From the NCBI RefSeq assembly GCF_030269925.1, contig NC_085112.1, forward strand, positions 2,853,501 to 2,917,500: a stretch of 64,000 nt of DNA, written 5' to 3'. Below the pieces are notes generated by a model that was not told where the DNA came from, did no database searches, and was given only the letters and a program-made list of their open reading frames with translations. Source of the DNA: Bombyx mori. Taxonomy: Eukaryota; Arthropoda; Insecta; Lepidoptera; Bombycidae. A program made the translations under genes and the position numbers. Of the stretch, positions 34,279-46,115 are shown piece by piece (the first letter of the stretch is position 1; every line of letters starts with the position of its first letter).

Positions 34279-34522
34279 ACCGGTGGTAGGACCTCTTGTG
34301 AGTCCGCGCGGGTAGGTACCACCACCCTGCCTTTTTCTGCCGTGAAGCAGTAATGCGTTTTGGTTTGAAGGGTGGGGCAGCCGTTGTAACTATACTTGAG
34401 ACCTTAGAACTTACATCTCAAGGAGGGTGGCGCGTTTACGTTGTAGATGTCTATGGGTTCCAGTAACCACCTAACACCAGGTTGGCTGTGAGCTCGTCCA
34501 CTCATCTAAATAATAAAAAATA
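34279..34522 (+). repeat. Bm1 SINE, 5'-truncated
   Basis: A standard copy starting at CGGTGGTAGGACCTC, with the tail ATAATAAAAAATAAAA. Confidence 0.87.
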
Positions 34523-34597
34523 AAATAAAAAACAAATATTTGAATAGTTCCGACTATATGCAACTGAGTGCGCAATATTATGAAAGATGAAGAGTGA

Positions 34598-34664
34598 CAA
34601 ATTAAAAAAGATCAATAATAAATTACAGCTCCCGAAGCGAAGCGAAGCGAGGGCGGGTCGCTAG
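34598..34664 (+). mobile_element. Helitron 3' fragment
   Basis: It ends GAGGGCGGGTCGCTAG before T, preceded by AATAATAAATTACAG as in the 52497-52719 family. GAAGC is repeated just before the terminal hairpin. Confidence 0.65.
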
Positions 34665-34910
34665 TCTGCAATTCTAATTGATTTTTTGTAGCTCAAAAAT
34701 CCGTAGACCTATAAAAATAATAGGTGTCATATTAGATATTAAATGAAAAAATAATTCTTGGTCGTCTACATTTAATCGATCCACGATCGTCGTCAACTAA
34801 TCGAATTATCGGGACGATAATCGAGAAAGACCACTTCAAAACATCAAAAACAGCTAACATGGTTATTATAGTATAGTACCAAAATTATTTACTAAATATA
34901 TCTTATTTTT

Positions 34911-35158
34911 GTTTTTTATTATTGCTTAGATAGGTGGACGAGCTCAGAGCCCACCTGGTGTTAAGTGGTTACTTAAACCCACAGACATCTACAACGTAAA
35001 TGCGCCACCCACCTTGAGATATAAGTTCTAAGGTCTCAAGTATAGTTACAACGGCTGCCCCACATTCCAAACCGAAACGCATTACTGCTTCACGGCAGAA
35101 ATAGGCAGAATGGTGATATCTACCCGTGCGGACTCACAAGAGGTCCTACCACCAGTAA
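34911..35158 (-). repeat. Bm1 SINE, 5'-truncated
   Basis: A standard copy in intron 1, inverted relative to 34279-34522. Confidence 0.87.
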
Positions 35159-35633
35159 AGTTATAACCACCAGTCTCCAGTGTATAATGGATTTATCGCT
35201 TCAGCGTTTGTCTTAGGTCGTTGAAAAGAGCGTTTATCTTCACAATGCATTTGCATGTCTTAAGCCACGGAGACAACTATTATCCCTTGTTGATGTAGAC
35301 ATCTTTTTTTCTTGCGTAGGCGTGTACAGTTGTTTCACCGTTCAGTGCTATGCTATTTAGTTCTTTATCCCATGTTGTTTATGTCAGATATTCCATTTAA
35401 ATTCCTGGTTTACCTACGACCTTAATGGGTTTAAAGGTCGACAGCATAAAAGTGTTTGTCACGAGTCAACAGCTATTTTTAATTACTACGAGTGAAATAC
35501 ATAGTAATTTTTTTTGAAAATATTTATTATTTTTCATTTGAGGATTAGTAAATTGGGCTGGAGTATGTATGAGCAAATCCTTGTATTTAAACTACTGTCA
35601 AAAAAAAACATAACAAGCGCTACTCTACAGAGG

Positions 35634-35888
35634 TGTTTTTTTTTTTTTTTTATTGCTTAGATGTGTGGACGAGCTCACAGCCCACCTGGTGTTAAGTGGT
35701 TACTGGAGCCCATAGACATCTACAACGTAAATGCGCCACACACCTTGAGATATAGTTCTAAGGTCTCAGTATAGTCACAACGGCTGCCCCACCCTTCAAA
35801 CCGAAACGCATTACTGCTTCACGGCAGAAATAGGCGGGGCGGTGGTACCTATCCGTGCGGACTCACAAGAGGTCCTACCACCAGTAAA
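35634..35888 (-). repeat. Bm1 SINE, 5'-truncated
   Basis: A standard copy with a long oligo-T (tail) at 35636-35650. Confidence 0.87.
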
Positions 35889-36207
35889 ATGATTTGATGC
35901 TCTGCTATTTATTCAACTAAAAAAACCTGATTTGAAGAAGTTATTTATAGCCAAAGCAATTATGAATGTAGGTAAATGATGGGATACATATTTTATAAGT
36001 CGCGTCTTACGAAACTCACTTAACAACTGAGCCGAAATGATTTTAATTAAAATTCTCATTTTGGATTTACGTATCATTACCGAGATCACAAGATGACGAA
36101 TCACACAATTATATTTGTGTGTCGTGCATGTGATGTACTAGATGAACGATGTGTAGTTCATACTTAGAACATGAAAATGATTTTTACAACAGAAAATCTA
36201 TTGTGTA

Positions 36208-36627
36208 TCTTTAAATTAATACGTGAAGCAAAAACTTTGTATCCCTTTTTACGAAAATTGCGCGGACGGAGGAGTATGAAATTTTCCACACTTATAGAGA
36301 ATATAGAGAAGAAGTGCACACTGCTAATATTTTTTTAAAATAATGCATAAAATATACATTAAATCAATAAAGAAAACGTTACACACACTACATACCATGT
36401 ATTTGACGCACACACGCATGCATACTATTTATTGTCAAACTTTTGTTCTTGACGTCTGTGATCAAATTGAGAATAGATTAAATATTGTTTGTCTTTATTA
36501 ATATTTTTTTATAGTGTAGCCTTGGCGAAATTTGTGATTATAGAAGTATAAAATACAATCATAATAGTGTACAAACTTACAATTCCAATTAATTATAGTC
36601 GAATTTGGACTACTGCGGGACCTCTAG
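36208..36627 (+). mobile_element. Non-autonomous Helitron, 410-bp family, copy 2
   Basis: Same termini and interior as 17290-17699 (GCAAAAACTTTGTATCCC, then a (CA)-rich middle), and high identity by eye. It lies in CCHa1 intron 1. Confidence 0.75.
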
Positions 36628-37257
36628 TATTACTAAAACTTTTAATATTTCGAAATAAACGATTTCATGTAACTTTGACTATCTGTCGATTTGTGGGAAC
36701 AGAAGATACGGTATAAAGTACGTTGCAAAATAAAATAAAAAGTTTCTATGCACTATTTACTTTGTAAGTGTGAAGGGTTTAAATGAAAAAAATTATTTTG
36801 GCCACGATTACCTTTCTAGCCTTCTAGCCTTCCTTCTAGCTTTCTGTCTATAGGTCAAAACGCAATTGCAGGATTCATACAGAAGGTATTTTTAGTTGAG
36901 TATAGATGACAGGAACATAATAGATACCAAGGCTCGAAGTGTTTTGGTAATCATTTATGCAGCCTTTAAAACCCAAGATAATACAACAAGAGAAGGAATG
37001 ACTAAAATAAAAAAAGTAACACGTTGATGTTAATCACTTACAAATCTAAAGTAGTATTTTCATTAGTCGATTGTTCTTCTTGAGGACTAGTCAATGGCGT
37101 CAAGTAGCTTATTTGTAAATTAGAGACGATTATTTCAAAGTTCAGTGCATGTAATTAATTTAATAGTACCCACAATGTGGAAGCCCGTGTTAGTTTGTAC
37201 TACCGTTCACTATAGTGTTTTAATTTAGTACCTGAAGGAATCTTCTGGTATTCATCT

Positions 37258-37497
37258 TTTTTTTATTTCTTAGATGGGTAGAAGAGCTCACAGCTCACCT
37301 GGTGTTAAGTGGTTACTGGAGCCCAAAGACATCTACAACGTAAATGCGCCACCCACCTTGAGATATAAGTTCTAAGGTCTCAGTATAGTTACAACGGCTG
37401 CCCCACCCTTCAAACCGAAACGCATTACTGCTTCATGGTAGAAATAGGCGGGGTGGTAGTACCTACCCGTGCGGACTTACAGAGATCCTACCACTAG
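37258..37497 (-). repeat. Bm1 SINE, 5'-truncated
   Basis: A standard copy, somewhat diverged at its end (CCTACCACTAGTAAG). Confidence 0.85.
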
Positions 37498-37884
37498 TAA
37501 GTAATCTATCTATAGTAAGTTATAAAGAAATCAGGTTTTGAAGTGCGATGAAGAGATGTTAAACAGGAGTATTTTATTGCCTACCAATAATTAATATTAG
37601 GCATGTTCAAAGATATAAATGATTGATAAAATTATCTGGACTATAGATACGACATCTAAAGGCAGACCTTTCTTTAAAAGTTTCCCTCAATTGATTGATT
37701 GAGTCGTTAAAATTTTCAAATGTATTACAAAAGTTTTATACATTACGTTTTCTCGGTAAAATGATGAACTAAATTAAATTATTATATTATGTAATTTCCC
37801 TTTAAAGTTTTTTAGAGATCACTAGTATGAAAGGATTAATAACATTAAGAAATTATCTGTTATAATTTAGTTTTGTTTTTCCTT

Positions 37885-38025
37885 TTTCTTCTTCTTTTTA
37901 TTGCTTAGATGGGTGGACGGGCTCACAGTCCATTTGGTGTTAAGTGGTTACCGGGGCCATCTACAGCGTAAATGTCGCCACCCACTTGAGATAAGAGTTC
38001 TAAGTTCTCAGTATAGTTACAATTT
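37885..38025 (-). repeat. Bm1 SINE, 3' part
   Basis: A partial copy ending at AGTATAGTTACAA. A CR1-like LINE tail follows 15 bp later. Confidence 0.75.
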
Positions 38026-38039
38026 TCTACAACTTATCT

Positions 38040-38130
38040 ATTGCCTTTGTAGGCAGACGAGCATACGGCCCGCCTGATGGTCCATGGTTTTCGTTACCCA
38101 TGGATGGCAACAATGCCACGGGCAAAAATG
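38040..38130 (-). repeat. LINE tail, CR1/jockey-like
   Basis: A short reverse copy with TTTGTAGGCAGACGAGCATA. It is truncated after ATGCCACGGGC. Confidence 0.65.
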
Positions 38131-38359
38131 TATATTATTATACTAGTGTTAAGAATTTTTGTACGTGTTTGTATTTTAAGAGGCTAAGAGGCTTGATTGA
38201 CTGACTGTATTATACCATTCCATGGCAATCATTACAAGGAGTCCGACTTAAATGCTTGTCAGTATAATCGAATTTTAGCGTTAATTGTAATATAGCTCTG
38301 GTTAATTCTATGTTGTAGTGTAGTGTAATTCGACTAACTTTCATTGTCCATTTTTTCCT

Positions 38360-38532
38360 ACCTAAGCTGGTAGGTAGCCTAGAGGTTATGCCAGCGAACT
38401 GAGCGGTGAGCTTACGGGGCACCTGAGGACGTTGCTAATACTAGTCCCAGCAAGAGCAGTGCTTCTCAGAATCTACCACCGGATCGAAAACGCGAGCCAC
38501 TGAGATGATCCGGCGAGAAACTCAGTGGGCTA
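38360..38532 (-). repeat. LINE 3' end, BMC1-like
   Basis: It runs from CCTACCTAAGCTGGTAGGTA to GAAACTCAGTGGGCTAC. Confidence 0.7.
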
Positions 38533-38634
38533 CATTGTCCCAAATGAATATTATCCGATATCAAAAATGACAGCCGTTGAAGTTTTAATTAATTTAGATT
38601 ATTTTTGTTTTGGGAAGTTTGTGCCCTTAAGTCC

Positions 38635-38902
38635 GGAACGAAGAAATTCGACGGAGAAACAAAGTCGACGACATAGCTCTCAATGTTAGCAAGCTAAGGT
38701 GGCAATGGGCCGGTCACATCTGTCGAACCAGTGGGGGAGGGAATTCCTCGAATAGAGGCCATGGATGGGTACCAGGAGCTACTTAGTGCGCACGGCTGGA
38801 AGTCTTTGGATGCGGAAGGCGGAGGACCGCATTCTGTGGAAAGCGTTGGGGAAGGCCTATGTCTAGCAGTGGGCAGATAAAGGCTGATGATGATGATGAT
38901 GA
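38635..38902 (+). pseudogene. RTE-type LINE 3' end with TGATGA microsatellite tail
   Basis: One frame gives VRNEEIRRRNKVDDIALNVS and KLRWQWAGHICRTS. After a frame break it continues WMRKAEDRILWKALGKAYV and QWADKG with a stop, then a (GATGAT)n tail typical of RTE elements. Confidence 0.75.
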
Positions 38903-39691
38903 TTGTTGTATGTTAAGCGTGTGATGTTCATAATATTTTTGTCTAAATCGGCAAACGAACATACTACTGAGCGGCTGCCTACTGAAAACTATTTCTTCTC
39001 TTATTTTGTTATTATGACTATTGTTGCTTTTCGTGTTTGAATGGAAAAATAATATAGAAAAGCTCTTCATCAAACCGTTCCGATAGATTTGACATTCGCA
39101 ATTTATTCTGATCCCGTGGGACGTTAGCGTTCGGGAAAAACCGTACACTAGTTGTTACAAATTAATAGGGTTTAAACGTAAAATAATAATGTGACAATAC
39201 ATATCGTATTGTGCGAGCATTGTTCGGGATTGAATCTTTGAACACGCAAACGAATACTGAATTTAGGGGTTTATTTGTTTTTTTTTTTAGTACTCAATTA
39301 TTGCTGGACAACCGAATGCTTTTTCAGCTGCGCTAGGATATGTGAGCTAGCACGCACTCGGTGCCTTCAAAAGTGAGCTAGCAGCTTAAGGATAGCTAGC
39401 TTCGCGAATGCATCTACTACCGGATTAGAAACTTTCGATTTTGATATAAGCTTTACCTGACGTTAAATAATAAAATTGTAATTTTATCTCAAAGTGGCCA
39501 TGTTAAATTTATAATGTTTACTGTGTCTGGAAATCACTTCAGAAATTTTCTGCAAATCTAGAGAGAGAGCTATACGATACCTTCACAATAAAGGAATAAT
39601 ATTTTATAATAAAATATGAAAATAATCAATAAAATTTTATCGTAAATTGTGTGCCCCGACGAGTAGGTCGAGCAAGCTCAAATTTTGTCTA

Positions 39692-39935
39692 CTTTTTTTA
39701 TTGCTTAATTGGGTAGACGAGCTCAAAGTCCACCTGGTGTTAAGTGGTTACTGGAGCCCATAGACACAACGTAAATGCGCCACCCTCCTTGAGATATAAG
39801 TTTGAAGGTCTCAGTATAGTTACAACGGCTGCCCCACCTTTCAAACCGAAACGTATTACTGCTTCACGGCAGAAATAGGCAGGGCGGTGGTACCTACCCG
39901 TGCGGACTCATAAGAGGTCCTACCACCAGTAAAAT
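39692..39935 (-). repeat. Bm1 SINE, 5'-truncated
   Basis: A standard copy in intron 1. Confidence 0.87.
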
Positions 39936-40441
39936 CAGTACATCTATCTATAACGCCAAGAGTCTCCGAAGAAGCTGACGTATGATGTGAAATCAGAATC
40001 TATTCCTCTCTTATAAGTCTCACGTTTCCATTCTGTTGCAATACAGTTCCTTTTAGGATATCTGAAAAGTCTTTTCCTGTAAAATCACCTTGGACATGAC
40101 TCATGGCAATATAATTATGGAAGTGGCGAGCAACGCAAAGAAAAGAAAAGTCCAAACACTACAATACCTAAGTGTTTTCCGTTAATTTTGACTAAAAAGT
40201 CTCTGTTCTTAAATTACTGTCAATATTATGGCGCTAGAATTAATTAATCTTCACGGATCACGATGAGCTTATTAATTTTTTTGATATTAAGGACCCAATC
40301 TAAAAAATGTGGTAATGTTACGCGAGATATTCCAGAAAAGAACCGAGTGATCACTGTGTATTTGTTCTAATGAGCAGATGAACTCACGATTGATGATGCT
40401 AAGTGGTTACTGGAGGCCTTGAAGATATTTTTGTGGATGTT

Positions 40442-40556
40442 TTTTTTTTATTACCCTTGTATGCAGACGATCATACGGCTCACCTGATGGTGAGTGATTA
40501 CCGTCGCCCATGGACTTTAGCAATGCCAGGAGCAGAGCCAAGCCGCTGCCTACCGA
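40442..40556 (-). repeat. LINE tail, CR1/jockey-like
   Basis: A reverse copy with an oligo-T tail at 40441-40449. Confidence 0.75.
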
Positions 40557-42332
40557 ATTGTGGAATATGGAATTTGTGACAGAGGAAACAAATATGTTTA
40601 TAATTCAGCTTGTCGGAGATGCAATTGGTTCGCACTCACTCCGGCATATTTGCCTTCCGGTGTGGGATATCTGAGATTACAATGTCATTTGTATCCCTTA
40701 GTTGCTGTCCCACAAGCACCGACCCTACCTATGTAGTCCCACAATCTAGCATACCACCAGTATGAAAAAGTAATGTGTTATTTTGATACAGGTAAAGCTG
40801 CAACACTTAGTACGGAAACACCGAACTTCTGACCCAATAGCCCACAATCGATTCGTTATTCGTAATAGTTGTTAGTGATTTTTTTAGGAAACAGAATAAT
40901 AATCAATCCTCGGTAAATAATACTTCGAATTGCAGTGAACTGTGACTTTTAAACCTTAAGTGACAAGCGTGCGTAGATGTCAGCTTAAAAAGGCGGGGCC
41001 TCTAAGCGTTCGAGGGCCTTAAAGGGCCTAAGTACAGAAATATCAAAAGGAAATGGAAATGAACGCTTTCACATAAAAAAATATGATTTCAAAGCACATC
41101 GTAGCAAACTTGCATAAGCTTAATTAACAAGATGTTTATGTTTTGCTCTACATTCCTGCTTTCCCACAGTTCTGGTATTGAAATCTAGTATTTTTCTTTA
41201 CGGAGTTCTTTCGTACTTGGCTGGTCCTAACTAGGTATGCGCTTAATAAAGCAAAGAGGATTTATGTTTTGATTTTTTCTCTTGCTGTGTTATCTGTAAT
41301 TTTTCCCTGCCTATGCTGGTAGCCTAAGATTATTTTTCAGCTACGCCCGGACGGATAGGTGAGCTCACGGGCTCAACCTGAGAGAATTTGCTAACACTAG
41401 CTCTAGCAAGAGCAGTGGTTCGCAGAATCTACCACCGGATCAGAATCGCGACCCACTGAGAAGACCCGGCGCGAATCTCAACAGGCTATGTCTATGGGAT
41501 AGTTCGTCGTAATAGACGTGTTCGACGAGGACGGTGATGAGTTCCATATGATATAATATAATTATTTTTATCTCACAGAAAAAGACTGCTACATCTCTTC
41601 CCTTCCCTTTAAAAGACAGAACGCGCTCTTAACTGGAAATAGGCCGAAAAGTGGCACTGAACTATGCAGACCAGATATTTGATTGTAATATACATCTATA
41701 GTTTAAATCACACTTTAAAAACGCATAAAACAAAATATCTATAACGTTTTTAGTAAAATAACTGAGTGTTACATAACTCATTTTAGTTTTATTTAAGAAA
41801 AGTTTTTGGCCAAAAAAAAAATTACCCTTTTTAAAAACTTTTCATTTCAATATATTTAACTATACACTCGATATGTTACAGATGGAAAACAAACGCGGCA
41901 CATTATATTGAAAATTAAAATACTGCACTTTGTAATTTAATTAAAATCTTAGAAGTCGACCTCTCGTAAAGGGTCAATTAAAATTGTAAACGAAGCTTAT
42001 TCCGGTCTAGTTGAAAATGGATTCGAGTTAATACTAATTAATATCATTTTTGGTCATGATTAAATTAATACTAATAGAATGCTTATATTATTATTTAATC
42101 AGAAAAAACAATAAGCATTTCAAACCTTGTTCTCTTCAGATAAAATTAATAAAACTTAATTTTAATTTTGAATTTAATGTTAAATTACGCATTATCATAT
42201 TACAATTTTAAAAGACACCTATTAAAATTATAAATAAATCTACACGGTAAGCTTCTAAAAAAAAAAGGAAAAAATTATGATGATGAAATTATAAAATCGA
42301 TGACGCCGGTCTAAAAAAATTACAAGTCAAAA
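40557..42332. other. Intron 1 proximal to exon 1
   Basis: Besides the BMC1-like piece at 41308-41545, the stretch is AT-rich with no repeat that I know. A GC-richer patch at 40975-41035 (GGCGGGGCCTCTAAGCG) is unexplained. Confidence 0.4.
41308..41545 (-). repeat. LINE 3' end, BMC1-like
   Basis: It runs from CCCTGCCTATGCTGGTAGCC to GTTCGACGAGGACGGTGATG. Confidence 0.7.
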
Positions 42333-42340
42333 TTACTTAC

Positions 42341-42386
42341 TCAGTATTCCTAGTCCTGCCTAGTCGACGTTGCACAGCAGTCTGTT
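42341..42386 (-). other. CCHa1: CCHa1 exon 1, 5' UTR (predicted)
   Basis: This short non-coding exon runs from the inferred start (A of TCAACAG) to the donor ACTGA|GTAAGTAA, with the intron starting at 42340. It has no ATG. Its link to exon 2, 15 kb away, is inferred from strand, spacing and the lack of any other gene between them. Another first exon nearer exon 2 cannot be excluded. Confidence 0.55.
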
Positions 42387-42409
42387 GACCGCCCTGGAGT
42401 TACCATCCC

Positions 42410-42416
42410 TTATATA
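42410..42416 (-). promoter_or_regulatory. CCHa1: TATA box of CCHa1
   Basis: The minus strand reads TATATAAGG here. An initiator-like TCAACAG follows with its A at 42386, 30 bp downstream of the first T, which is the usual TATA-to-start spacing. A consensus splice donor (GTAAGT) comes 46 nt after that start. No transcript data are available, so the start site is inferred. Confidence 0.6.
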
Positions 42417-42718
42417 CCCGTAACTCGCTCGACACACACGGTCTCGTAAAACGACAATTCAATATTATCATGTACGTGTTATTTGTCATTTGGAATTTTT
42501 GCTCGCCACACATTTGTTATGCCACAACCTCTTTGATTGCTATCTCACTGAACGATTAGGGCTACTGTCGCTGCACTCTTAAAGATTATTATCGTATAGA
42601 CAATGTATTTTTTTTGTATCTTTAATGCCAGCTAGAATGTTGAACTTAATGAAGATGTCAACGAAAAAAAAAGTTTAATTCTATGTAGACTAGACCTTCA
42701 TTGCTGCACTCTCATGAC

Positions 42719-42928
42719 GTTTTTTTATTGCTGGTGGGCGAGCTCACAGCCCACCTGGTGTTAAGTGGTTAAATGCACCACCCACCTTGAGATATAAGTT
42801 CTAAGGTTTCAAGTATAGTTACAACGGCAGCCCCACCCTTCAAACCGAAACGCATTACTGCTTCACGGCAGAAATAGGCGGGTTGGTGGTACCTACCCGC
42901 GCGAACTCACACGAGGTCCACCAGTAAA
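42719..42928 (-). repeat. Bm1 SINE with internal deletion
   Basis: The stretch between AAGTGGTTA and AATGCACCACCC is missing. It lies about 330 bp upstream of the CCHa1 start site, so it is part of the promoter-proximal DNA. Confidence 0.83.
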
Positions 42929-43172
42929 ATAATATAATTCCACATCATTTCATACAATTCCACATAATTTTTGTATTGGCAAAAATTATCTCTGGAAACG
43001 TATTGTGAATTAACGGTAGCCCTGTGGCGAATGATGCGATGGTTATTAATGATATGATACATAAACGACTCCCCCTATTAATTACCTTACTTACTTAGTA
43101 TTTGAGTTATAAAACACAGAATTCATACAAGTCATCTTCTAATAGCTCCAAACAGAGCCTAGTCTAGCCTTT

Positions 43173-43612
43173 TGAAGTCGTCGTGGCCTAACGGATAAGA
43201 CGTCCGGTGCATTCCTGTTGAGCGATGCACCGGTGTTCGAATCTCAGGCGGGTACCAATTTTTCTAATGAAATACGTACTCAGCAAATGTTCACGATTGA
43301 CTTCCACGGTGAAGGAATAGCATCGTGTAACAAAAATGAAACCTGCAAAATTATAATTTGGGTAATTACTGGTGGTAGGACCTCTGGTGAGTCCGCGCGG
43401 GTGAGTACCACCACCCTACCTATTTCTGCCGTGAAGCAGTAATGCGTTTCGGTTTGAAGGGTGGGGCAGCCGTTGTAACTATACTTGAGACCTTAGAACT
43501 TATATCTCAAGGTGGGTGGCGCATTTATGTTGTGGATGTCTATGGGCTCCAGTAACCACTTAACACCAGGTGGGCTGTGAGCTCGTCCACCCATATAAGC
43601 AATAAAAAAAAA
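43173..43612 (+). repeat. Bm1 SINE, full length
   Basis: The copy starts with a tRNA-like head (GTCGTCGTGGCCTAACGGAT, then GGTGTTCGAATC as box B), followed by the Bm1 body and the tail AAGCAATAAAAAAA. It is the best plus-strand reference copy. The head shows that the family is transcribed by RNA polymerase III; it is not a functional tRNA gene. Confidence 0.88.
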
Positions 43613-43615
43613 ACA

Positions 43616-43770
43616 TAGACACAGCCACCTTAGTTTTTCGCCGAATCTTCTCAGTGGACTGCTATTTCGATCCGGTGGTAGATTCTGTAAAGCACTGCTC
43701 TTGCTAAGGCTGGTGTTAGGTAATTCTCTCAGGTTAAGCCCGTGAGTTCACCTCCGAATAGGTAGGGAAA
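43616..43770 (+). repeat. LINE 3' end, BMC1-like
   Basis: It starts within a few bases of the A-rich tail of the full-length Bm1 at 43173-43612, in the same orientation. Confidence 0.7.
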
Positions 43771-44321
43771 AAAAGCTCATAACTTTATAGATAAAGTTAC
43801 TTTCATAATGTAACTAACATATTGGAATATGGGAGTAAGCTTGCATTTGTGGACTTGTACTTGTCGTAAGAAAAGTAGCTCTTTTAGGGGACTGTGTGTG
43901 CGTGCCTTTACAACAAGGTCCCGCAAAACCGTTCAATTAGGTTCCACATGTTAATAGATTTAAGGAAAGTGTCTAGGAATGCTTATTCAAGGCGATATCT
44001 TATGGTTTTTTTTTTTCGTTACTAAATTATCACGTGAAAGCTGTATTTAATATATTGTAATTTAAGACAATATTATTTTGCTACGTTAAAGGTATGCAAA
44101 TAAAAATGAGATAGCTTCATTTAATAGTCTAATTTTTTTGGCAAAATCTCGACATACCAAAGACCCTTGGTCAATTTAAAATAACTACCAGCCTCAAACT
44201 AATTTCATGAATAAATAAAATTCTAAAAAACGAAACATATTTCCATTTTATTTTACATAAATCCATTTTTTATTTAATGCAAATCAGGCTGTGCTCTTGG
44301 CTCAGTTGGTGCTAAGTGCTC

Positions 44322-44446
44322 AATCTCTCTATCTATTAAAAAAAACCGCATCAAAATCCGTTGCGTAGTTTTAAAGATTTAAGCATACATAGGGACAGAC
44401 AGATATAGGGACAGAGAAAGCGACTTTGTTTTATACTATGTAGTGA
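44322..44446 (-). mobile_element. Helitron 5' fragment
   Basis: The minus strand starts TCACTACATAGTATAAAACA and matches the 5' half of the Helitron at 52497-52719. The CTAG end is missing. Confidence 0.7.
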
Positions 44447-44667
44447 TTACTATAATGCTCATGCATACAAGCAAAAACAGTTGGGTTTCTTTAACGGTTA
44501 TTCACGCAAGAGACAACCTATCGATATGATTTTTTGCGGATATAATTTATGGATCGGGGAATGACAGAGTTGTTCCTTATTAAGGAAACATAGTGAGTGT
44601 TTTCTTATTTTAAAATTATAAATATGACGCGAATAAAACTTCGCTACTTTCAATTTAGATATTATTT

Positions 44668-44965
44668 TTAGACAGTCATTGTGGCCTGAAGGATAAGACA
44701 CCCGCTACAGTCGTATAGAGCGATGCGATAGTGCCGATGTTCGAATCCCGCAGGCGGGTACCAATTTTTTTAATGAAATACGTACATAAAAAAAAATTCA
44801 CGAATGACTTCCATGCTGAAGGAATAGCATCGTGTAATAAAAATGAAACCCACAATAATTATAATTTGCGTAATTACTGGTGCTATGCCCTCTTGCGAGC
44901 ACGCACGGGTAGGTACCACCACCTTGTTTGATGTCTATAGTCTCCGGTAACAATTTAACACCAGT
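44668..44965 (+). repeat. Bm1 SINE, diverged with internal deletion
   Basis: The tRNA-like head is present (GGATAAGACACCCGCTACAG, TTCGAATCCCGCAGGCGGGT). A deletion joins the CACCACCTTG part directly to the GATGTCTATAGTCTCCGGTA part. Confidence 0.75.
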
Positions 44966-44971
44966 GCTTCA

Positions 44972-45130
44972 GTAAGCTCGCGTTTCCGATCCGGTGGTAG
45001 ATTCTGCGAAGCACGGCTCTTGCTAGGGTTCGTGTTAGCAACGTCATCAGGTTTGAGCCCCATGAGCTCACCTACAAACGTTAGGGTTACGCTGAAATAG
45101 CCCCTAAGGCTATCAGCTTAGGTAGGAAAA
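44972..45130 (+). repeat. LINE 3' end, BMC1-like
   Basis: It starts with TCGCGTTTCCGATCCGGTGG directly after a truncated Bm1 and ends ATCAGCTTAGGTAGGAAAAA. Confidence 0.72.
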
Positions 45131-45914
45131 AAAAAGTAAGCTCATCCAGCCATCTTAGCCACCAATATATAATAAAAACATAACATGATTCCCCAATGTT
45201 TTTCCATGTACATTTTGTTCAATGGCAAAAACGGAGAAATTACCCACATTACTCATTCAATTCAATAACTCCAACATTAATTCTATTAATATCAGTACTT
45301 TTTTTAATCCAATTTTACAACCTCCCTCTTTACCGAGATTTTAATGAAGATGTCTTCTATAAAAATATTTCTCTTCAAATATTACGGACACATCAAAGAG
45401 TCTGTGTGCTACTAGTTTCAAAAGAAAATGAGAGCGAAAAAAAACCAGAACATCCGATGCTTTCGTTTCATATCTTCATGTTTTTAAGTAGCTTAGATGC
45501 GTAAGCAGTGTTGGATTTGGACTAGATGCACTGGGAACTAGTGCCCAGGGTGGCCAATTTTGGAGTGCGAGGGAAAATGTTTGATCTGCGTTATTGAAAG
45601 AGATTGTTGTTGCTGAAGGAGAAGCGAGTTTGTGGTGTTATCTGGGTGGGAGAGTCTGCTAACCAAGAGGACCACCGATCGTGATGCTGCCGGTTGGCCA
45701 GAGTTGGTTGGTTGGTTTGGTGGTAGAGTGTCGGGCAGACAACCACTCTTGTCCCATCCTAGGCTGGAATGCGGGCTATTTAGCTACAGGATGTTCTATC
45801 TAGTTCAAGTCCAACGTGCCTCGTCTAGCACTTCCAACGCTTAGGCTGAAGTCCAATGATTTACTAATTATCATTAGATTATAGAGAAACGAGAATTAGT
45901 TCGAGTTCAACGAG

Positions 45915-46115
45915 CGAACTAACCCATAGACACAACTCACTGAGTTTCTCGCCGGATCTTCACAATAGGTCGCGATTTCGATCCGATGGTAGGTTCTGCG
46001 AAGCACTGCTCTTGCTAGGGCTAGTGTTAGCAAATTCTTTCAGGTTGAACCCATGACCTCACCCACCCGTCCAGGCGTAGCTAGAATAGCCTCTTAGGCT
46101 GCCAGTGGTAGGGAA
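45915..46115 (+). repeat. LINE 3' end, BMC1-like
   Basis: It contains CACTGAGTTTCTCGCCGGAT and ends GGTAGGGAAAAAAAA. Confidence 0.7.

Larger units (their letters stand above)
6186..42386 (-). other. CCHa1: CCHamide-1 neuropeptide gene, whole transcription unit
   Basis: I assembled this gene from six minus-strand exons with GT/AG borders and compatible phases: 42341-42386 (5' UTR), 27202-27318, 10340-10375, 7711-7802, 7224-7324 and 6228-6336. The product is a secreted prepropeptide with a signal peptide, one amidated peptide (SCLSYGHSCWGAH followed by the GKR amidation and cleavage site), then a spacer. CCHamide-1 is a brain and gut peptide that acts on a bombesin-type GPCR in insects. The peptide has the two cysteines and C-terminal His-amide typical of the family; the Drosophila peptide, as I recall it, differs by Glu for Ser at position 4. 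Introns are about 15.0, 16.8, 2.5, 0.4 and 0.9 kb. The coding exons are firm. Exon 1 rests on promoter and donor signals, and exon 6 on splice sites and an open frame only. The 3' end beyond 6228 is not settled. Confidence 0.85.

Noticed and set aside
43173..43260. tRNA gene
   Set aside because: The box A/B-containing head is fused to the Bm1 body and recurs in all full-length copies, so it is the SINE promoter and not a tRNA gene.
45196..45504. 102-codon ORF
   Set aside because: AT-rich, hydrophobic and low-complexity with no motif, no splice context and no repeat link. It is probably chance.
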